Both the position numbers and the translations under genes were made by a program. The notes beneath the pieces were generated by a model. The model searched no databases. It was given only the letters and a program-made list of their open reading frames with translations, and was not told where the DNA came from. A stretch of DNA of 64,000 nucleotides from Gardnerella greenwoodii 00703Dmash. Lineage in GTDB: Bacteria > Actinomycetota > Actinomycetes > Actinomycetales > Bifidobacteriaceae. Location: NCBI RefSeq assembly GCF_000263635.1, contig NZ_ADEV01000009.1:124001-188000 (forward strand), written 5' to 3'. Below are positions 29,186 through 39,575 of the stretch, piece by piece (position 1 is the first letter of the stretch; every line of letters starts with the position of its first letter).

Positions 29186-29776
29186 TTACCAAGGCTTATT
29201 TGCGCCGTCTGAACTCGTTGTGCGCTTAGTTGTTTTTTCTTTTCCGTTTTGATTATCCTGATCTTCTTGATCTTGTTGATCTTTAGGATTTACCTTATTG
29301 TTCTGCTTAAGCAAGTCTTCCACTTTATTCTTTTGCGTATTATTAAGTTTAGGCTTGCTTGATTCAGTCTGATTCTTATTTTCTTCGCTCTTACTAGAGT
29401 TTTTTAGTCGCTTACTCTTAGACGCAGGAGATTTAGTATTACTTTTACCATTCTTTTGCTTAAGGCTCTCAGTAAACTTTCGAGAAATTTCAGAATTGTG
29501 CTCAATGTTTTCGCTAAGTTTTGGTAATAAAAGTATTTGCTGAGATTTAGCGTCACTAAATTGTGCGTCAGTCTGCTGCTGTTGCGTAACCAATATGTCT
29601 TTGTCACTGTAAATATTTTTAGCAGATTTCATATTTGCAATAAGGCTGTTTGTTGCAGCATTATACGCATATTGCGCACGCCAATTAGTAATCACATAGT
29701 ATGCTGCGAATAACGCAATAATAAGAAATATAATAGAAATAACGCGAATAATATTTCGTTTAGATATGCGCATCAT
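29186..29776 (-). CDS. Hypothetical membrane protein at end of the MoxR operon, about 196 aa
   Basis: A basic N-terminus (MMRISKRN) leads into one transmembrane helix (VISIIFLIIALFAAYYVI), then a short helical part and a long Lys/Ser/Asn/Gln-rich low-complexity tail. The start at 29776 overlaps the stop of the von Willebrand gene before it as ATGA, so it is translationally coupled. The position matches that of BatC-like genes in MoxR clusters, but no TPR repeats are visible, and I do not assign it to a family. Confidence 0.75.
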   Translation of the reverse strand: MMRISKRNIIRVISIIFLIIALFAAYYVITNWRAQYAYNAATNSLIANMKSAKNIYSDKDILVTQQQQTDAQFSDAKSQQILLLPKLSENIEHNSEISRKFTESLKQKNGKSNTKSPASKSKRLKNSSKSEENKNQTESSKPKLNNTQKNKVEDLLKQNNKVNPKDQQDQEDQDNQNGKEKTTKRTTSSDGANKPW

Positions 29777-30927
29777 ACTAATTTCCTTGATGTAATAAAC
29801 CAAACAACTAATTCCCATATAAGCAAAACAGCAGCAATTGTGGCAAATGGCCAAATAATTGGTTCTGGACGCAAGCGCGGTTTCGCTGTTTCATTCATAC
29901 GCCACTGATGAGAAAGTATTGGCTTTGCTTCACTTCCTAAAGCGTGATTTAAAGAAGAATGAATATACTTTCCGCTAAGCTCATCCGCAATATTTCGCAA
30001 GTTTTTCTCATCAAGTTTTGAAATGCCAGGTTTTCCAGTAGATGGATCTTTAACCCATTGTATTGAAGAACTTAAATTGGAATCTCCTTCTGATTTTCCT
30101 TGCGCATCTTGCTCAGAAGCGTAATCGTCAATACTTAATTTCGTACTTTTAAGCGGTATTTTTGCACCTTTAGACGAGCCTATGCCAATAACAAAAGCGT
30201 GAGTAATATAAGCTCGTAAAGATGAGAATGTTCTGCGCTTTCGTTGAGTTGTTTCTTCGCCATCACTAAGAACATACAGAACTGTTGTGTCGTCTGGATG
30301 AGCGTCATGAATAGCTTTTGCGGTGAGCAAAGTCTGATCTATTGGAGCGTCCAGGCTTGTTCCTGTAGCAATACTTGTAGGCTCTGTAAGTAAGGTCGTT
30401 ATCCAATTATCAACTGCTTTTGCGTCCGGAGTTAAAGGCACATCAACAGACGTGGATGCTCCAAAAGAAATAGCTGCAAAACTCGCGTTTGCATAAGACT
30501 TAGTTATTTGCTTAACAATAGAGCGAGCTGCATCAATGCGCTCAATATTTGCCTTATTATCATAATCTGCATCTTTAGCTCGCATTGATCCTGTAATATC
30601 AACTGCAATAATCACGTTAGTTGCGTTTACAGCACGTTGCATAGTTGCGCGCATAATACTAGGGGATAGTATGCAGATTACGAGCATTGCGCAAATAGCT
30701 ATTCTTCGCAATCTCATTGCTAAAGTTTCGTTTGTTAGCGCCGATTTTCTTCTTAAAGGCACGATTTCAAAAAACATTGCAACAAGAACAATAAGTACGG
30801 CTATAATCGCAACAATCCAACCATAAGATGGAGCGAGAACCAGTTGACCTGCTTTAGCAGTGTCATCTGCCACAATTTTGCCGTATGAGAAATTGAGAGC
30901 CGCTGCTGAAAATAGTGTTGATATCAT
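29773..30927 (-). CDS. von Willebrand factor A domain membrane protein (BatA/BatB type), 384 aa
   Basis: Two N-terminal helices (YGWIVAIIAVLIVLVAMFF and IAICAMLVICILSPSIM) are followed by a vWA domain with the MIDAS motif AVDITGSMRAKD and the later LYVLSDGEET loop, then a C-terminal helix (PFATIAAVLLIWELVVWF). The vWA domain should bind a divalent metal and face outward or between layers. The start overlaps the stop of the gene before it by four bases, and its own stop overlaps the next start. It is the fifth gene of the MoxR operon. In other bacteria such operons assist assembly or activation of envelope complexes. Confidence 0.85.
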   Translation of the reverse strand: MISTLFSAAALNFSYGKIVADDTAKAGQLVLAPSYGWIVAIIAVLIVLVAMFFEIVPLRRKSALTNETLAMRLRRIAICAMLVICILSPSIMRATMQRAVNATNVIIAVDITGSMRAKDADYDNKANIERIDAARSIVKQITKSYANASFAAISFGASTSVDVPLTPDAKAVDNWITTLLTEPTSIATGTSLDAPIDQTLLTAKAIHDAHPDDTTVLYVLSDGEETTQRKRRTFSSLRAYITHAFVIGIGSSKGAKIPLKSTKLSIDDYASEQDAQGKSEGDSNLSSSIQWVKDPSTGKPGISKLDEKNLRNIADELSGKYIHSSLNHALGSEAKPILSHQWRMNETAKPRLRPEPIIWPFATIAAVLLIWELVVWFITSRKLV

Positions 30928-32057
30928 CTCTTAATCCTCTTTGCAATAGCCAACCACACAACAACGCTTACAACGCTAATAAGCACCCATATTCCAGGAT
31001 CGTCGCTAAACGCTGATTGCGTTGTGCCTTGAGGAATAACTGAGTGACGTTTTTCAATTTCTCTTACAAGATTAAGAACAGAATCAGTATTTCGTTGAGT
31101 TAAGAATATTCCGCCGTGAGATTCAATAAGATTCTTCATGTCTACAGTCGTATCTTCATTCTCATTCTGTTTAGCGCCTGAATATAAGCCGTCAACAGTT
31201 ATATTTGCTTGCTTAGTCAAGTCTAAAGCTTGCTTTAATGAGTAAGTTGGATTTCCGGAAACAACATTATCTGTTGCAAGAACAATTGATGCGCTTCTGT
31301 TAAAACGACTTTGAGATTTATTAGAATTATGCGCATTTCCATAAATAAAACCAGGAAGCATTGCAGCGCAACTAACTAAGCCATCTCCAATAAGAGAAGT
31401 CGCGTTTTTTCTATTTTGTGTACCTTCGAGCCAATCAGAAATCTCCTGATATTGGCGTTGCTGCAAATTGTCGATTTTATTTTGAGACTGAACGCCTCCA
31501 AGCAAATTAGCAGCATACTGCAGCTGCTTTTTAGCTAGACGATAATCATCCGTTAAAGGAAAAACGGTTCTAGAAGTGGAATTAAAAATACTTAAACCTA
31601 TTCGTTCGCCTTGGAAATGCTCAATAAAATTAAGATAAGCAAGAATAACTTCGCGATCGTAAGGCAATGCAGAGCCGGAAACATCCAGGCATAAAACAAT
31701 ATCTCTAGAACTTATTTGTTCATCTGCATTAAACACTCGAGAAGGTCTAGAGGCAATCGCAAGCGACCCTAATAAAGACAAAACCAACATTGCTGTTGCG
31801 CATCTTTTAAGCCTTCTCCACATATACCATGAGTGACTTGCTAAAGATCCTTGCAAATCTTCATCAAAAGTAAAAGTGTAGAATTTTTGATTCAGATTGT
31901 GGTGATGCTTCTGATACTGCTTTTTAAGAATATGCTGACGAATAACGTCTCCAATAATCAAAACAGCAAAAATAACTAAGCATACTAGTATTCCTGCAGC
32001 AAAAATTAAAGGCCACTTAAAACGCCAAGGCCACAAAGTTTCAAATATCTTACTCAT
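30924..32057 (-). CDS. von Willebrand factor A domain membrane protein (Bat type), 377 aa
   Basis: The protein has an N-terminal helix (LIFAAGILVCLVIFAVLII), a second helix (ATAMLVLSLLGSLAIA), a vWA domain with MIDAS motif CLDVSGSALPYD, and a C-terminal helix (PGIWVLISVVSVVVWLAIA). MSKIFETLW at 32057 is chosen as start: AAGGGG lies upstream, and its ATG shares a base with the preceding stop codon (TAATG). A frame extension to 32105 runs inside the previous gene. It is the fourth gene of the MoxR operon and a paralogue of the next vWA gene. Confidence 0.85.
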   Translation of the reverse strand: MSKIFETLWPWRFKWPLIFAAGILVCLVIFAVLIIGDVIRQHILKKQYQKHHHNLNQKFYTFTFDEDLQGSLASHSWYMWRRLKRCATAMLVLSLLGSLAIASRPSRVFNADEQISSRDIVLCLDVSGSALPYDREVILAYLNFIEHFQGERIGLSIFNSTSRTVFPLTDDYRLAKKQLQYAANLLGGVQSQNKIDNLQQRQYQEISDWLEGTQNRKNATSLIGDGLVSCAAMLPGFIYGNAHNSNKSQSRFNRSASIVLATDNVVSGNPTYSLKQALDLTKQANITVDGLYSGAKQNENEDTTVDMKNLIESHGGIFLTQRNTDSVLNLVREIEKRHSVIPQGTTQSAFSDDPGIWVLISVVSVVVWLAIAKRIKR

Positions 32058-32587
32058 TAGCGTTGCCCCTTCGTTTGCCAGCCTTCGAGCAAAACAAGAA
32101 CCCACTCTGCTGCTTGATCAACAGTAGTATTTTGTGCCTGTTCGTTCTCTTTATAATTAGCAAATTCCGGCGGATACAAAGCTGCGATTGTTTGGCGCAA
32201 CATATCTGCACCCTTTTTATTTCGCCACTTTAGGCGCAAAGAACTAATTTCACCTAAAGTATGCGTTTTAATATCTTCACCACTCATTCGAGAAACGTAA
32301 GTTCTAGCAACTGACGCTAGCTTTGCACAAGCCTGATCAGAAGTAAGCTCATTGCTGTGATATTGTTTTACAATTTCGTCAATTTCATTTCGCCAAGCTT
32401 GTTTGTTTTCACGATGAACATGCACAGCATTATCTGCAATTTCGTCGGAAGATAACAAAACTTTCGGCTTTTTGAAAGAAAAATACAAAACAATTGCAGC
32501 AATAACAATAACAACAAAAGCAGCGCCAAGTATGCTTGCAAAAAGAATGTCGTTATGAATCTGTGGGTGAATATCTTGCATACTCAT
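32057..32587 (-). CDS. DUF4381-like membrane protein of the MoxR operon, 176 aa
   Basis: One transmembrane helix lies near the N-terminus (FASILGAAFVVIVIAAIVLYF), followed by a helical cytoplasmic part with WRNEIDEIVKQY and LTSDQACAKLASVARTYVS. This layout and the place between the DUF58 and vWA genes match DUF4381 proteins of MoxR clusters; assignment rests mostly on context. The start shares a base with the preceding stop (TAATG). Confidence 0.75.
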   Translation of the reverse strand: MSMQDIHPQIHNDILFASILGAAFVVIVIAAIVLYFSFKKPKVLLSSDEIADNAVHVHRENKQAWRNEIDEIVKQYHSNELTSDQACAKLASVARTYVSRMSGEDIKTHTLGEISSLRLKWRNKKGADMLRQTIAALYPPEFANYKENEQAQNTTVDQAAEWVLVLLEGWQTKGQR

Positions 32588-33531
32588 TACTGCACATCCT
32601 CCTTGCGTAATGATTCAGTAAGATAATTCGTACGACTTACAGATTTAGCAGACACTCGGAAAATTTCCTCACTAGATGATCCACATATTAATGACGCTTT
32701 AACACCAACAAGCATGTCACGCAAGGCACTACTTTTTACGCTTCTGCGATTTTCAACCTCTTGCTTAACGTTATCGTTTTGCAAAAATGCTGGAATTTTT
32801 CGCAAAGTAATTCCATCGCTTATACGCATGTTAATTGTTTTATCAAAAGAATTAACTGGGCAAATAGTTACAACAACGAGATTATGATTTTGAGTAATTT
32901 TTCGTAAACTATCCGCATCGTGAGCTTGTAAAGCATACTCGTCTGTAATAAGAAGAACAAGACCATTTGAATCAACAAACTTTTGCATTGATTTAATCAA
33001 ATACTCAGTATTTCGAATGTGACTTCGAGTATTAAGCAAAGCATTGTCAAGATTTCTTTCAAAATCAGAAAGATTGCGAGCTTGAGGAACTTTAACTGTG
33101 TTGCTACCATCAACGCAAAGTAACGAAACAGAATCGTGACGTCTTAAACTTAAAGCTGCAAAAAAGCATGCAGCATTTGCAGCAATCTCATACAACGTTT
33201 CAAAAGATTTGCAAGCGCCGTTCATATTAATACTTGCGTCACACACAATCCAAGTATGAGATGACGAAGTACGTTCGCGCGAAGAAACCATAGGCTGACC
33301 TGTTCTAGCACTAGCAGACCAGTTCATCATTCGAGCTTCGTCACCAGGTTGCCAAGCGTGAACATCAATAACATCCCCGGTTCCAAAACGACGATGCGAA
33401 GGATGCTCACCTTCTAGTAATCCCAATGCTTTACGAGCAATAGGCAAATCTATGCGTTGGTCGAGCAGCTCAATTTTTCGGCGAACAGCTTTTGCTGGCT
33501 CAGACAACGCTAAACGCTTCATAGGTATCAT
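32587..33531 (-). CDS. DUF58 domain protein, 314 aa
   Basis: The protein carries the DUF58 signature HAWQPGDEARMMNWSASAR and a vWA-like fold after it (TWIVCDASINMN, GLVLLITDEYAL). There is no transmembrane helix. DUF58 proteins are partners of MoxR ATPases and vWA proteins in envelope assembly clusters. The start overlaps the stop of moxR by four bases (ATGA). A second ATG three codons later is possible. Confidence 0.88.
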   Translation of the reverse strand: MIPMKRLALSEPAKAVRRKIELLDQRIDLPIARKALGLLEGEHPSHRRFGTGDVIDVHAWQPGDEARMMNWSASARTGQPMVSSRERTSSSHTWIVCDASINMNGACKSFETLYEIAANAACFFAALSLRRHDSVSLLCVDGSNTVKVPQARNLSDFERNLDNALLNTRSHIRNTEYLIKSMQKFVDSNGLVLLITDEYALQAHDADSLRKITQNHNLVVVTICPVNSFDKTINMRISDGITLRKIPAFLQNDNVKQEVENRRSVKSSALRDMLVGVKASLICGSSSEEIFRVSAKSVSRTNYLTESLRKEDVQ

Positions 33532-34649
33532 GGCACAGGAACAGTCTTTACCAATGCGTCAATAACTTGATCCGTAGTAATAGAGTCTGCTAAAGCTTCA
33601 AAAGTCAACAGAATACGGTGTCTTAATACTTCGTGCGCGAATAATTTAACATCTTCTGGAATTACATAGTCTCTACCAGAAAGCAAAGCATGAGCCTGAG
33701 CAATACGAATAAGCGCAATAGAAGCACGAGGGCTTGCACCCATGCGAACAAGAGTATTGATGGTTGCAAGAGGGTGAGAACCTTCACCTCGAGAAGTTGC
33801 AACAATGTCAACAGCATACTTCATAACTGCTTCAGAAACATGAATATGTCGTGCTGCAGCACGCATAAACACAACATCTTGCAAGCTAATGCGCTGTGTG
33901 CTTAAAGTTGCAGGATCAACAACATCTGATCCTCTTTGTGTAAGCAACTGAAGCATTCGAACTTCTTCGTCAGGATTCGGGTAGGTCATAATTGCCTTAA
34001 CCATAAAACGATCCATTTGAGCTTCAGGAAGATTAAAAGTGCCTTCTTCTTCAATAGGATTCTGAGTTGCAATAACCATAAAAGGCTGAGGTAACGCAAT
34101 ACGCTCACCGCCGATTGTTGTTGCGCCTTCTGCCATAGCTTCAAGCATTGCAGATTGAGTTTTTGCATTAGATCGGTTGATTTCATCTAGCAAAATAATA
34201 TTCGCGTGAATAGGACCAATCTGAGTAGTAAAACGTTGGGATGCAAAATCAAAAACTTGCGTACCAACTAAATCAGCTGGCATTAAATCAGGAGTGCACT
34301 GCACGCGTCGGAAACTACCAGACATTGCAGTTGCAAGAGTTTGCGCAGCAGTGGTTTTTGCAAGGCCTGGCACAGATTCAATAAGAATATGTCCGCCAGC
34401 AATAAGTGTTAAAATAAGAGATTCTCGCAATGCTTCCTGACCGACTAAAGTTTGTGCAAAGCGCGAGCGCAAAATGTTTGCAATCTGCTGGCAGCGACGA
34501 ATATCGTCTGCTGAAATAGTAGCCGAATCTTGAGCATTTGATAATCCAACTGTAGATTTACCTGATGCAGAAGCTATATTCGCATTAGGAATCATATTGG
34601 AATTATTATTTAATTGTTGCTTACGTGGTTGCGGTGGAAATAATGCCAT
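33528..34649 (-). CDS. MoxR-family AAA+ ATPase, 373 aa
   Basis: This AAA+ ATPase has Walker A SVPGLAKTTAAQTLA, Walker B ILLDEINRSNAK, the sensor region VIATQNPIEEEGTFNLPEAQMDRF, and a C-terminal lid with GASPRASIALIRIAQA. The N-terminal 45 residues are low-complexity and unusual in length. MoxR ATPases act as chaperones for metal loading or assembly of envelope complexes with DUF58 and vWA partners, which follow here in one tight operon from 34649 to 29186. ung ends 90 bases upstream on the same strand. Confidence 0.92.
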   Translation of the reverse strand: MALFPPQPRKQQLNNNSNMIPNANIASASGKSTVGLSNAQDSATISADDIRRCQQIANILRSRFAQTLVGQEALRESLILTLIAGGHILIESVPGLAKTTAAQTLATAMSGSFRRVQCTPDLMPADLVGTQVFDFASQRFTTQIGPIHANIILLDEINRSNAKTQSAMLEAMAEGATTIGGERIALPQPFMVIATQNPIEEEGTFNLPEAQMDRFMVKAIMTYPNPDEEVRMLQLLTQRGSDVVDPATLSTQRISLQDVVFMRAAARHIHVSEAVMKYAVDIVATSRGEGSHPLATINTLVRMGASPRASIALIRIAQAHALLSGRDYVIPEDVKLFAHEVLRHRILLTFEALADSITTDQVIDALVKTVPVP

Positions 34650-34739
34650 AGGCTCTATGTTAGCTGATATACGGTACTGAAATTGGTAAAAACCGCCATA
34701 TTGCTAAGGATTATTTGATTAATACACGCATTTTTAAAG

Positions 34740-35456
34740 CTATATTTCTTGAGAATTTAGCGACCAGTCAATTGGTGAAGCGCCCATTTTGATTAGTGCA
34801 CTATTCGCTCTTGAAAACGGTTTTGATCCAAAGAAACCTCGCGAGGCAGAAAGAGGGCTTGGGTGAGAAGAAGTAATAAGTGTTGCGTTTGTTAACAATG
34901 GCGCTAAGCTTTGAGCGTTTCTTCCCCATAAAATAGCTACAAGAGGCATTGGGTTTCCGTTTTCGTCTTTTCGAGAATTTAACGCATTTATTGCAGCGTC
35001 CGTTACAGTTTCCCAGCCTTTTCCTTGATGACTATTTGCTTTACCTGCTTCAACAGTTAAGCAGCGGTTAAGAAGCATTACACCCTGCTTAGTCCACGGC
35101 GTTAAATCTCCACTTTGAGGAGTAGAAACGCCTAAGTCGTTTACTAATTCCTTGTAAATATTAATAAGACTTTTAGGTAGTGGACGCACTTTTGGTGAAG
35201 TGCAAAAACTTAATCCCACAGGATGGCCTGGAGTAGGGTAAGGGTCTTGGCCAACAATTAAAACCTTTATGCTTTTTAGTGGAATGCTAAACGCGCGCAA
35301 AATGTTGTGACTTGCGGGAAGAATATGGTGTCCACTTTCGATTTGTTCTCGCAAAAACACTCCCATTGCTCGTATTTGTGGCTCAACTGGAGCAAGAGCT
35401 TTAGCCCAATCTGGATCCATTAATTCTTCTAAAGGTTTAATTTTGTAAGGACTCAT
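34740..35456 (-). CDS. ung: Uracil-DNA glycosylase (family 1)
   Basis: The enzyme removes uracil from DNA to start base excision repair. The water-activating motif is [17 protein letters not shown], followed by [16 protein letters not shown] and the DNA-intercalation loop [15 protein letters not shown]; both catalytic Asp and His are present. [13 protein letters not shown] at 35456 is taken as start; the frame stays open to 35663, but that would run through the promoter region of the divergent gene. No good ribosome site is visible at 35456, so the transcript may be leaderless. Confidence 0.95.
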   Translation of the reverse strand: MSPYKIKPLEELMDPDWAKALAPVEPQIRAMGVFLREQIESGHHILPASHNILRAFSIPLKSIKVLIVGQDPYPTPGHPVGLSFCTSPKVRPLPKSLINIYKELVNDLGVSTPQSGDLTPWTKQGVMLLNRCLTVEAGKANSHQGKGWETVTDAAINALNSRKDENGNPMPLVAILWGRNAQSLAPLLTNATLITSSHPSPLSASRGFFGSKPFSRANSALIKMGASPIDWSLNSQEI

Positions 35457-35585
35457 ATGGCTACTGTATGACAAGGCATAGCATAATAGGAAAAATTTCT
35501 TGAAAATTCTGATTTGTGCTTTGTGACCAGCATTCGCTACTATGGATGCATATTGTTTTAAGTAAACACTTGGAGGAATGCAATT

Positions 35586-36257
35586 ATGGCGCGAAATAAT
35601 CACAACGTGTCGTATACGCCCGATGTTTTTGATGAACCACCAGAGGGACCAGTTGGTGTGCATCGCGGCAATCCCGCTTGGTACGCTGTAATTCTTCCTT
35701 ATTTTGTTGCGATAGTTATTGCATTACTGGCTGGTTTGCTTGTTTGGGCAATCGGCTCTGGAGAGATTTCGCATCTTCCATTACCTTGGAATAATTCGCA
35801 TCAAAGCTCGAAGTCTACAACAATAATTAAGAAATCGCATACTGATAAGTCAGATGGAAAAGATGAAGATAAGTCTGAAGATGCAGATGCGGATGAAGAT
35901 GAGGATACTTCAGCAAAGCAAAAGTCCAACAAAGATAAATCAGCGGACGATACTAAGGATGCTGATAATAAATCTGATTCTACGGCTTCAGTAGATAAGT
36001 CTGTTACTGTAAAAGTTATTAATGCAACCAATGTTGCTGGATATGCTGCTAAGAATGCAGACAAGCTGAAGCAATCTGGTTATGCAAATGTTACTGCTGG
36101 TAATCCAAGCGGCAAAGTTCCGTCTGAATCTGTTGTATGGTACAAGGATGATTCTCAGAAAGCTGCTGCTGAAGATATAGCAAAAACTTTGGGCATTACT
36201 GCTGTAGAAAACGAAAAAGAGATTGTTTCGCAGATTGTAGTAGTTCTTTGCAAGTAG
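35586..36257 (+). CDS. LytR C-terminal domain membrane protein, 223 aa
   Basis: A short N-terminal cytoplasmic part is followed by a transmembrane helix ([21 protein letters not shown]), a long Asp/Lys/Ser low-complexity linker, and a LytR_C domain ([20 protein letters not shown], then [19 protein letters not shown]). LytR_C domains often follow LytR-CpsA-Psr phosphotransferase domains, absent here. A cell-wall role is inferred. AGGAGG lies about eight bases before the ATG. The same domain arrangement precedes groEL in other bifidobacteria-like genomes, as far as I recall. Confidence 0.85.
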   Translation: MARNNHNVSYTPDVFDEPPEGPVGVHRGNPAWYAVILPYFVAIVIALLAGLLVWAIGSGEISHLPLPWNNSHQSSKSTTIIKKSHTDKSDGKDEDKSEDADADEDEDTSAKQKSNKDKSADDTKDADNKSDSTASVDKSVTVKVINATNVAGYAAKNADKLKQSGYANVTAGNPSGKVPSESVVWYKDDSQKAAAEDIAKTLGITAVENEKEIVSQIVVVLCK

Positions 36258-36293
36258 TTTTCTACTCACATAAGTAATAAAAGCAAAATATAG

Positions 36294-36326
36294 AAGCCGG
36301 TTGGATTAGTTCTAACCGGCTTTTGT
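36294..36326 (+). terminator. Rho-independent terminator before groEL
   Basis: The perfect arms aagccggtt (36294-36302) and aaccggctt (36314-36322) are followed by ttgttta. Confidence 0.8.
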
Positions 36327-36368
36327 TTATAAAATTTTATTGAAAATAAATAATTATAAACGCCAAAG

Positions 36369-36395
36369 TTGGCACTCGGGCACATAGAGTGCTAA
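36369..36395. promoter_or_regulatory. CIRCE operator 1 (HrcA site)
   Basis: TTGGCACTC-N9-GAGTGCTAA differs from the CIRCE consensus TTAGCACTC-N9-GAGTGCTAA by one base. HrcA binds such sites to repress chaperone genes when no misfolded protein is present. Confidence 0.92.
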
Positions 36396-36403
36396 TCTGC
36401 TAA

Positions 36404-36430
36404 TTAGCACTCGAAGGTTGAGAGTGATAA
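36404..36430. promoter_or_regulatory. CIRCE operator 2 (HrcA site)
   Basis: TTAGCACTC-N9-GAGTGATAA, one base off the consensus in the right arm. It lies eight bases after the first CIRCE element and 74 bases before the groEL start. Confidence 0.92.
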
Positions 36431-36441
36431 TTAGCAGCTGA

Positions 36442-38130
<1,689 letters not shown>

Positions 38131-38173
38131 ATTAAAAGTTGTAAAAATTTTATAGCTGAATAGCTCATAGTAG

Positions 38174-38208
38174 ATGGCGGTATGCTCAGAAATGAAGTAT
38201 ACCGCCAT
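38174..38208. terminator. Bidirectional terminator after groEL
   Basis: The perfect 10-bp arms atggcggtat and ataccgccat enclose 15 bases, followed by ttatatttc on the + strand. Confidence 0.75.
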
Positions 38209-38221
38209 TTATATTTCATTA

Positions 38222-38257
38222 GATTATTCAGATTATTCAGATTCTTCAGACTATTCA
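38222..38257. repeat. Imperfect 9-bp tandem repeat (gattattca) x4
   Basis: Four units, gattattca, gattattca, gattcttca and gactattca, run into the stop codon of the WXG100 gene. It is short and probably of slippage origin. Confidence 0.6.
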
Positions 38258-38548
38258 GCCCATTCCAAATAGGGAAGTAGCTTGAGTTTCCGCATCAAGA
38301 TACACTCCCGAAGCATGTTGCATAGCTTGTTGAATTGCTTCTAATGATTGCTCCATCTGCTGCTGTGCTGCACGCCACTGACCTGCGGTCGACGCAAACT
38401 TTGTAGCAGCGGAACCCGTCCATACGCTTTGCAACTGCTGCAGATTGGCATACATGCCGTTGACTGCTTCTCTAATTGAATTAACCGAGGTTCCAACTGC
38501 TGAAGCCGCCTGCTGAATTTGTTCTGAATCAACTCGAAATTGTGCCAT
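38255..38548 (-). CDS. WXG100 family (ESAT-6-like) protein, 97 aa
   Basis: The protein has the two-helix hairpin of the WXG100 family with the motif SVWTGSAATKFASTA at residue 40-55 and a Gln-rich second helix (AAQQQMEQSLEAIQQAMQ). Such proteins are secreted as dimers by type VII systems, either as effectors or as chaperones for larger toxins. MAQFRVDS at 38548 follows GGGGGAAAT, so the eleven codons before it are not used. No ATPase or LXG toxin lies nearby; it is convergent with groEL. Confidence 0.9.
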   Translation of the reverse strand: MAQFRVDSEQIQQAASAVGTSVNSIREAVNGMYANLQQLQSVWTGSAATKFASTAGQWRAAQQQMEQSLEAIQQAMQHASGVYLDAETQATSLFGMG

Positions 38549-38654
38549 ATTTCCCCCTATTTGTATCTGCTTAAAAAGCATTTAGTATTAATTAGCGCAA
38601 CAACACACTTATTAAGTAACATTCTTACATAAACGTGTCTTACCTACTTGTGTG

Positions 38655-39500
38655 ATGTCACGCTATTATGAATATATGCCATCGAAAAATTACGCAAAAG
38701 TTTTAGAAGAGAATGTGGTTAAAAGGTCAGGGGTTATCCACATTTTAAATGACTATAAGCTTACAAGCTTAAACCTCGCACGCTTTAAGCAAGTATTACG
38801 TGCGGTTGTGGCATTTTTAGTTAGTGTTTTTCTTATTCTTCAAATATTTTCAATATTTCCAACTTTTTCTTTACTTCCGTCTGATTTTATAAAAATTAAT
38901 AAAGCTTATGCGGAAGAACAAACTTCAAATTCAGGAATTGTTGCTACTGATTCAATTACGGATACTGAAAATCTTCTTGGCGACTCTGTTAATAAAGTTT
39001 CTGACGAAATTGCAGCAACTAAAAAGCGAACTGGAGTAACTGTAAGACTACTTTATTTGTCTACTTTTGGGGATACTAAAGATCCATCAAAATGGGCGAG
39101 TGATTTATTAATAAGCACTCTTCCTGCTAAAAATACGGTATTACTTGCTGTTGCAACTCGCGACGGCCGTCTAGTAGTTGCAGTATCTCCTAATTCCGAC
39201 GAATGGTTAAAAAGCAGAAATACTGTTGACGCATTATCTGATGCAGCATATAAACCTCTAGTAACAACAACTGGCACTCATTGGGGTCAGTCTGCAATTA
39301 TGATGATGAAGCAAATTTCTCGCTCTAAACGAACCGCTACAACTTCATCTGCAAGTCTTATATCAACACTTATTATGTTGATTATTATTCTTTGCTTAGG
39401 TGTAGTAGTGACACTTATTTTGCTTCACCGAAGCCGTATTCAAAAGCAGATAAAAGCAGGCGTTAGAAAAGCACGTAGACGTCATGCTCGTCGCCGCTAA
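38655..39500 (+). CDS. TPM-domain membrane protein, about 281 aa
   Basis: The N-terminus is followed by a transmembrane or signal helix (VLRAVVAFLVSVFLILQIF), an extracellular TPM (DUF477) domain with LLAVATRDGRLVVAVSPNSDEWL, a second helix near the C-terminus (LISTLIMLIIILCLGVVVTLILL), and a strongly basic cytoplasmic end (RKARRRHARRR). Starts at GTG 38652, ATG 38655 or ATG 38676 are possible; the ribosome site is weak. It lies 75 bases before a two-component system and may be part of that unit or its target. Confidence 0.75.
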   Translation: MSRYYEYMPSKNYAKVLEENVVKRSGVIHILNDYKLTSLNLARFKQVLRAVVAFLVSVFLILQIFSIFPTFSLLPSDFIKINKAYAEEQTSNSGIVATDSITDTENLLGDSVNKVSDEIAATKKRTGVTVRLLYLSTFGDTKDPSKWASDLLISTLPAKNTVLLAVATRDGRLVVAVSPNSDEWLKSRNTVDALSDAAYKPLVTTTGTHWGQSAIMMMKQISRSKRTATTSSASLISTLIMLIIILCLGVVVTLILLHRSRIQKQIKAGVRKARRRHARRR

Positions 39501-39575
39501 TAAAATCAGCTACAACTTGTTGATTTTCAGCATTTATTCAGGAAACATTCAGCTTTATAAGTGATGCTAATCAGT

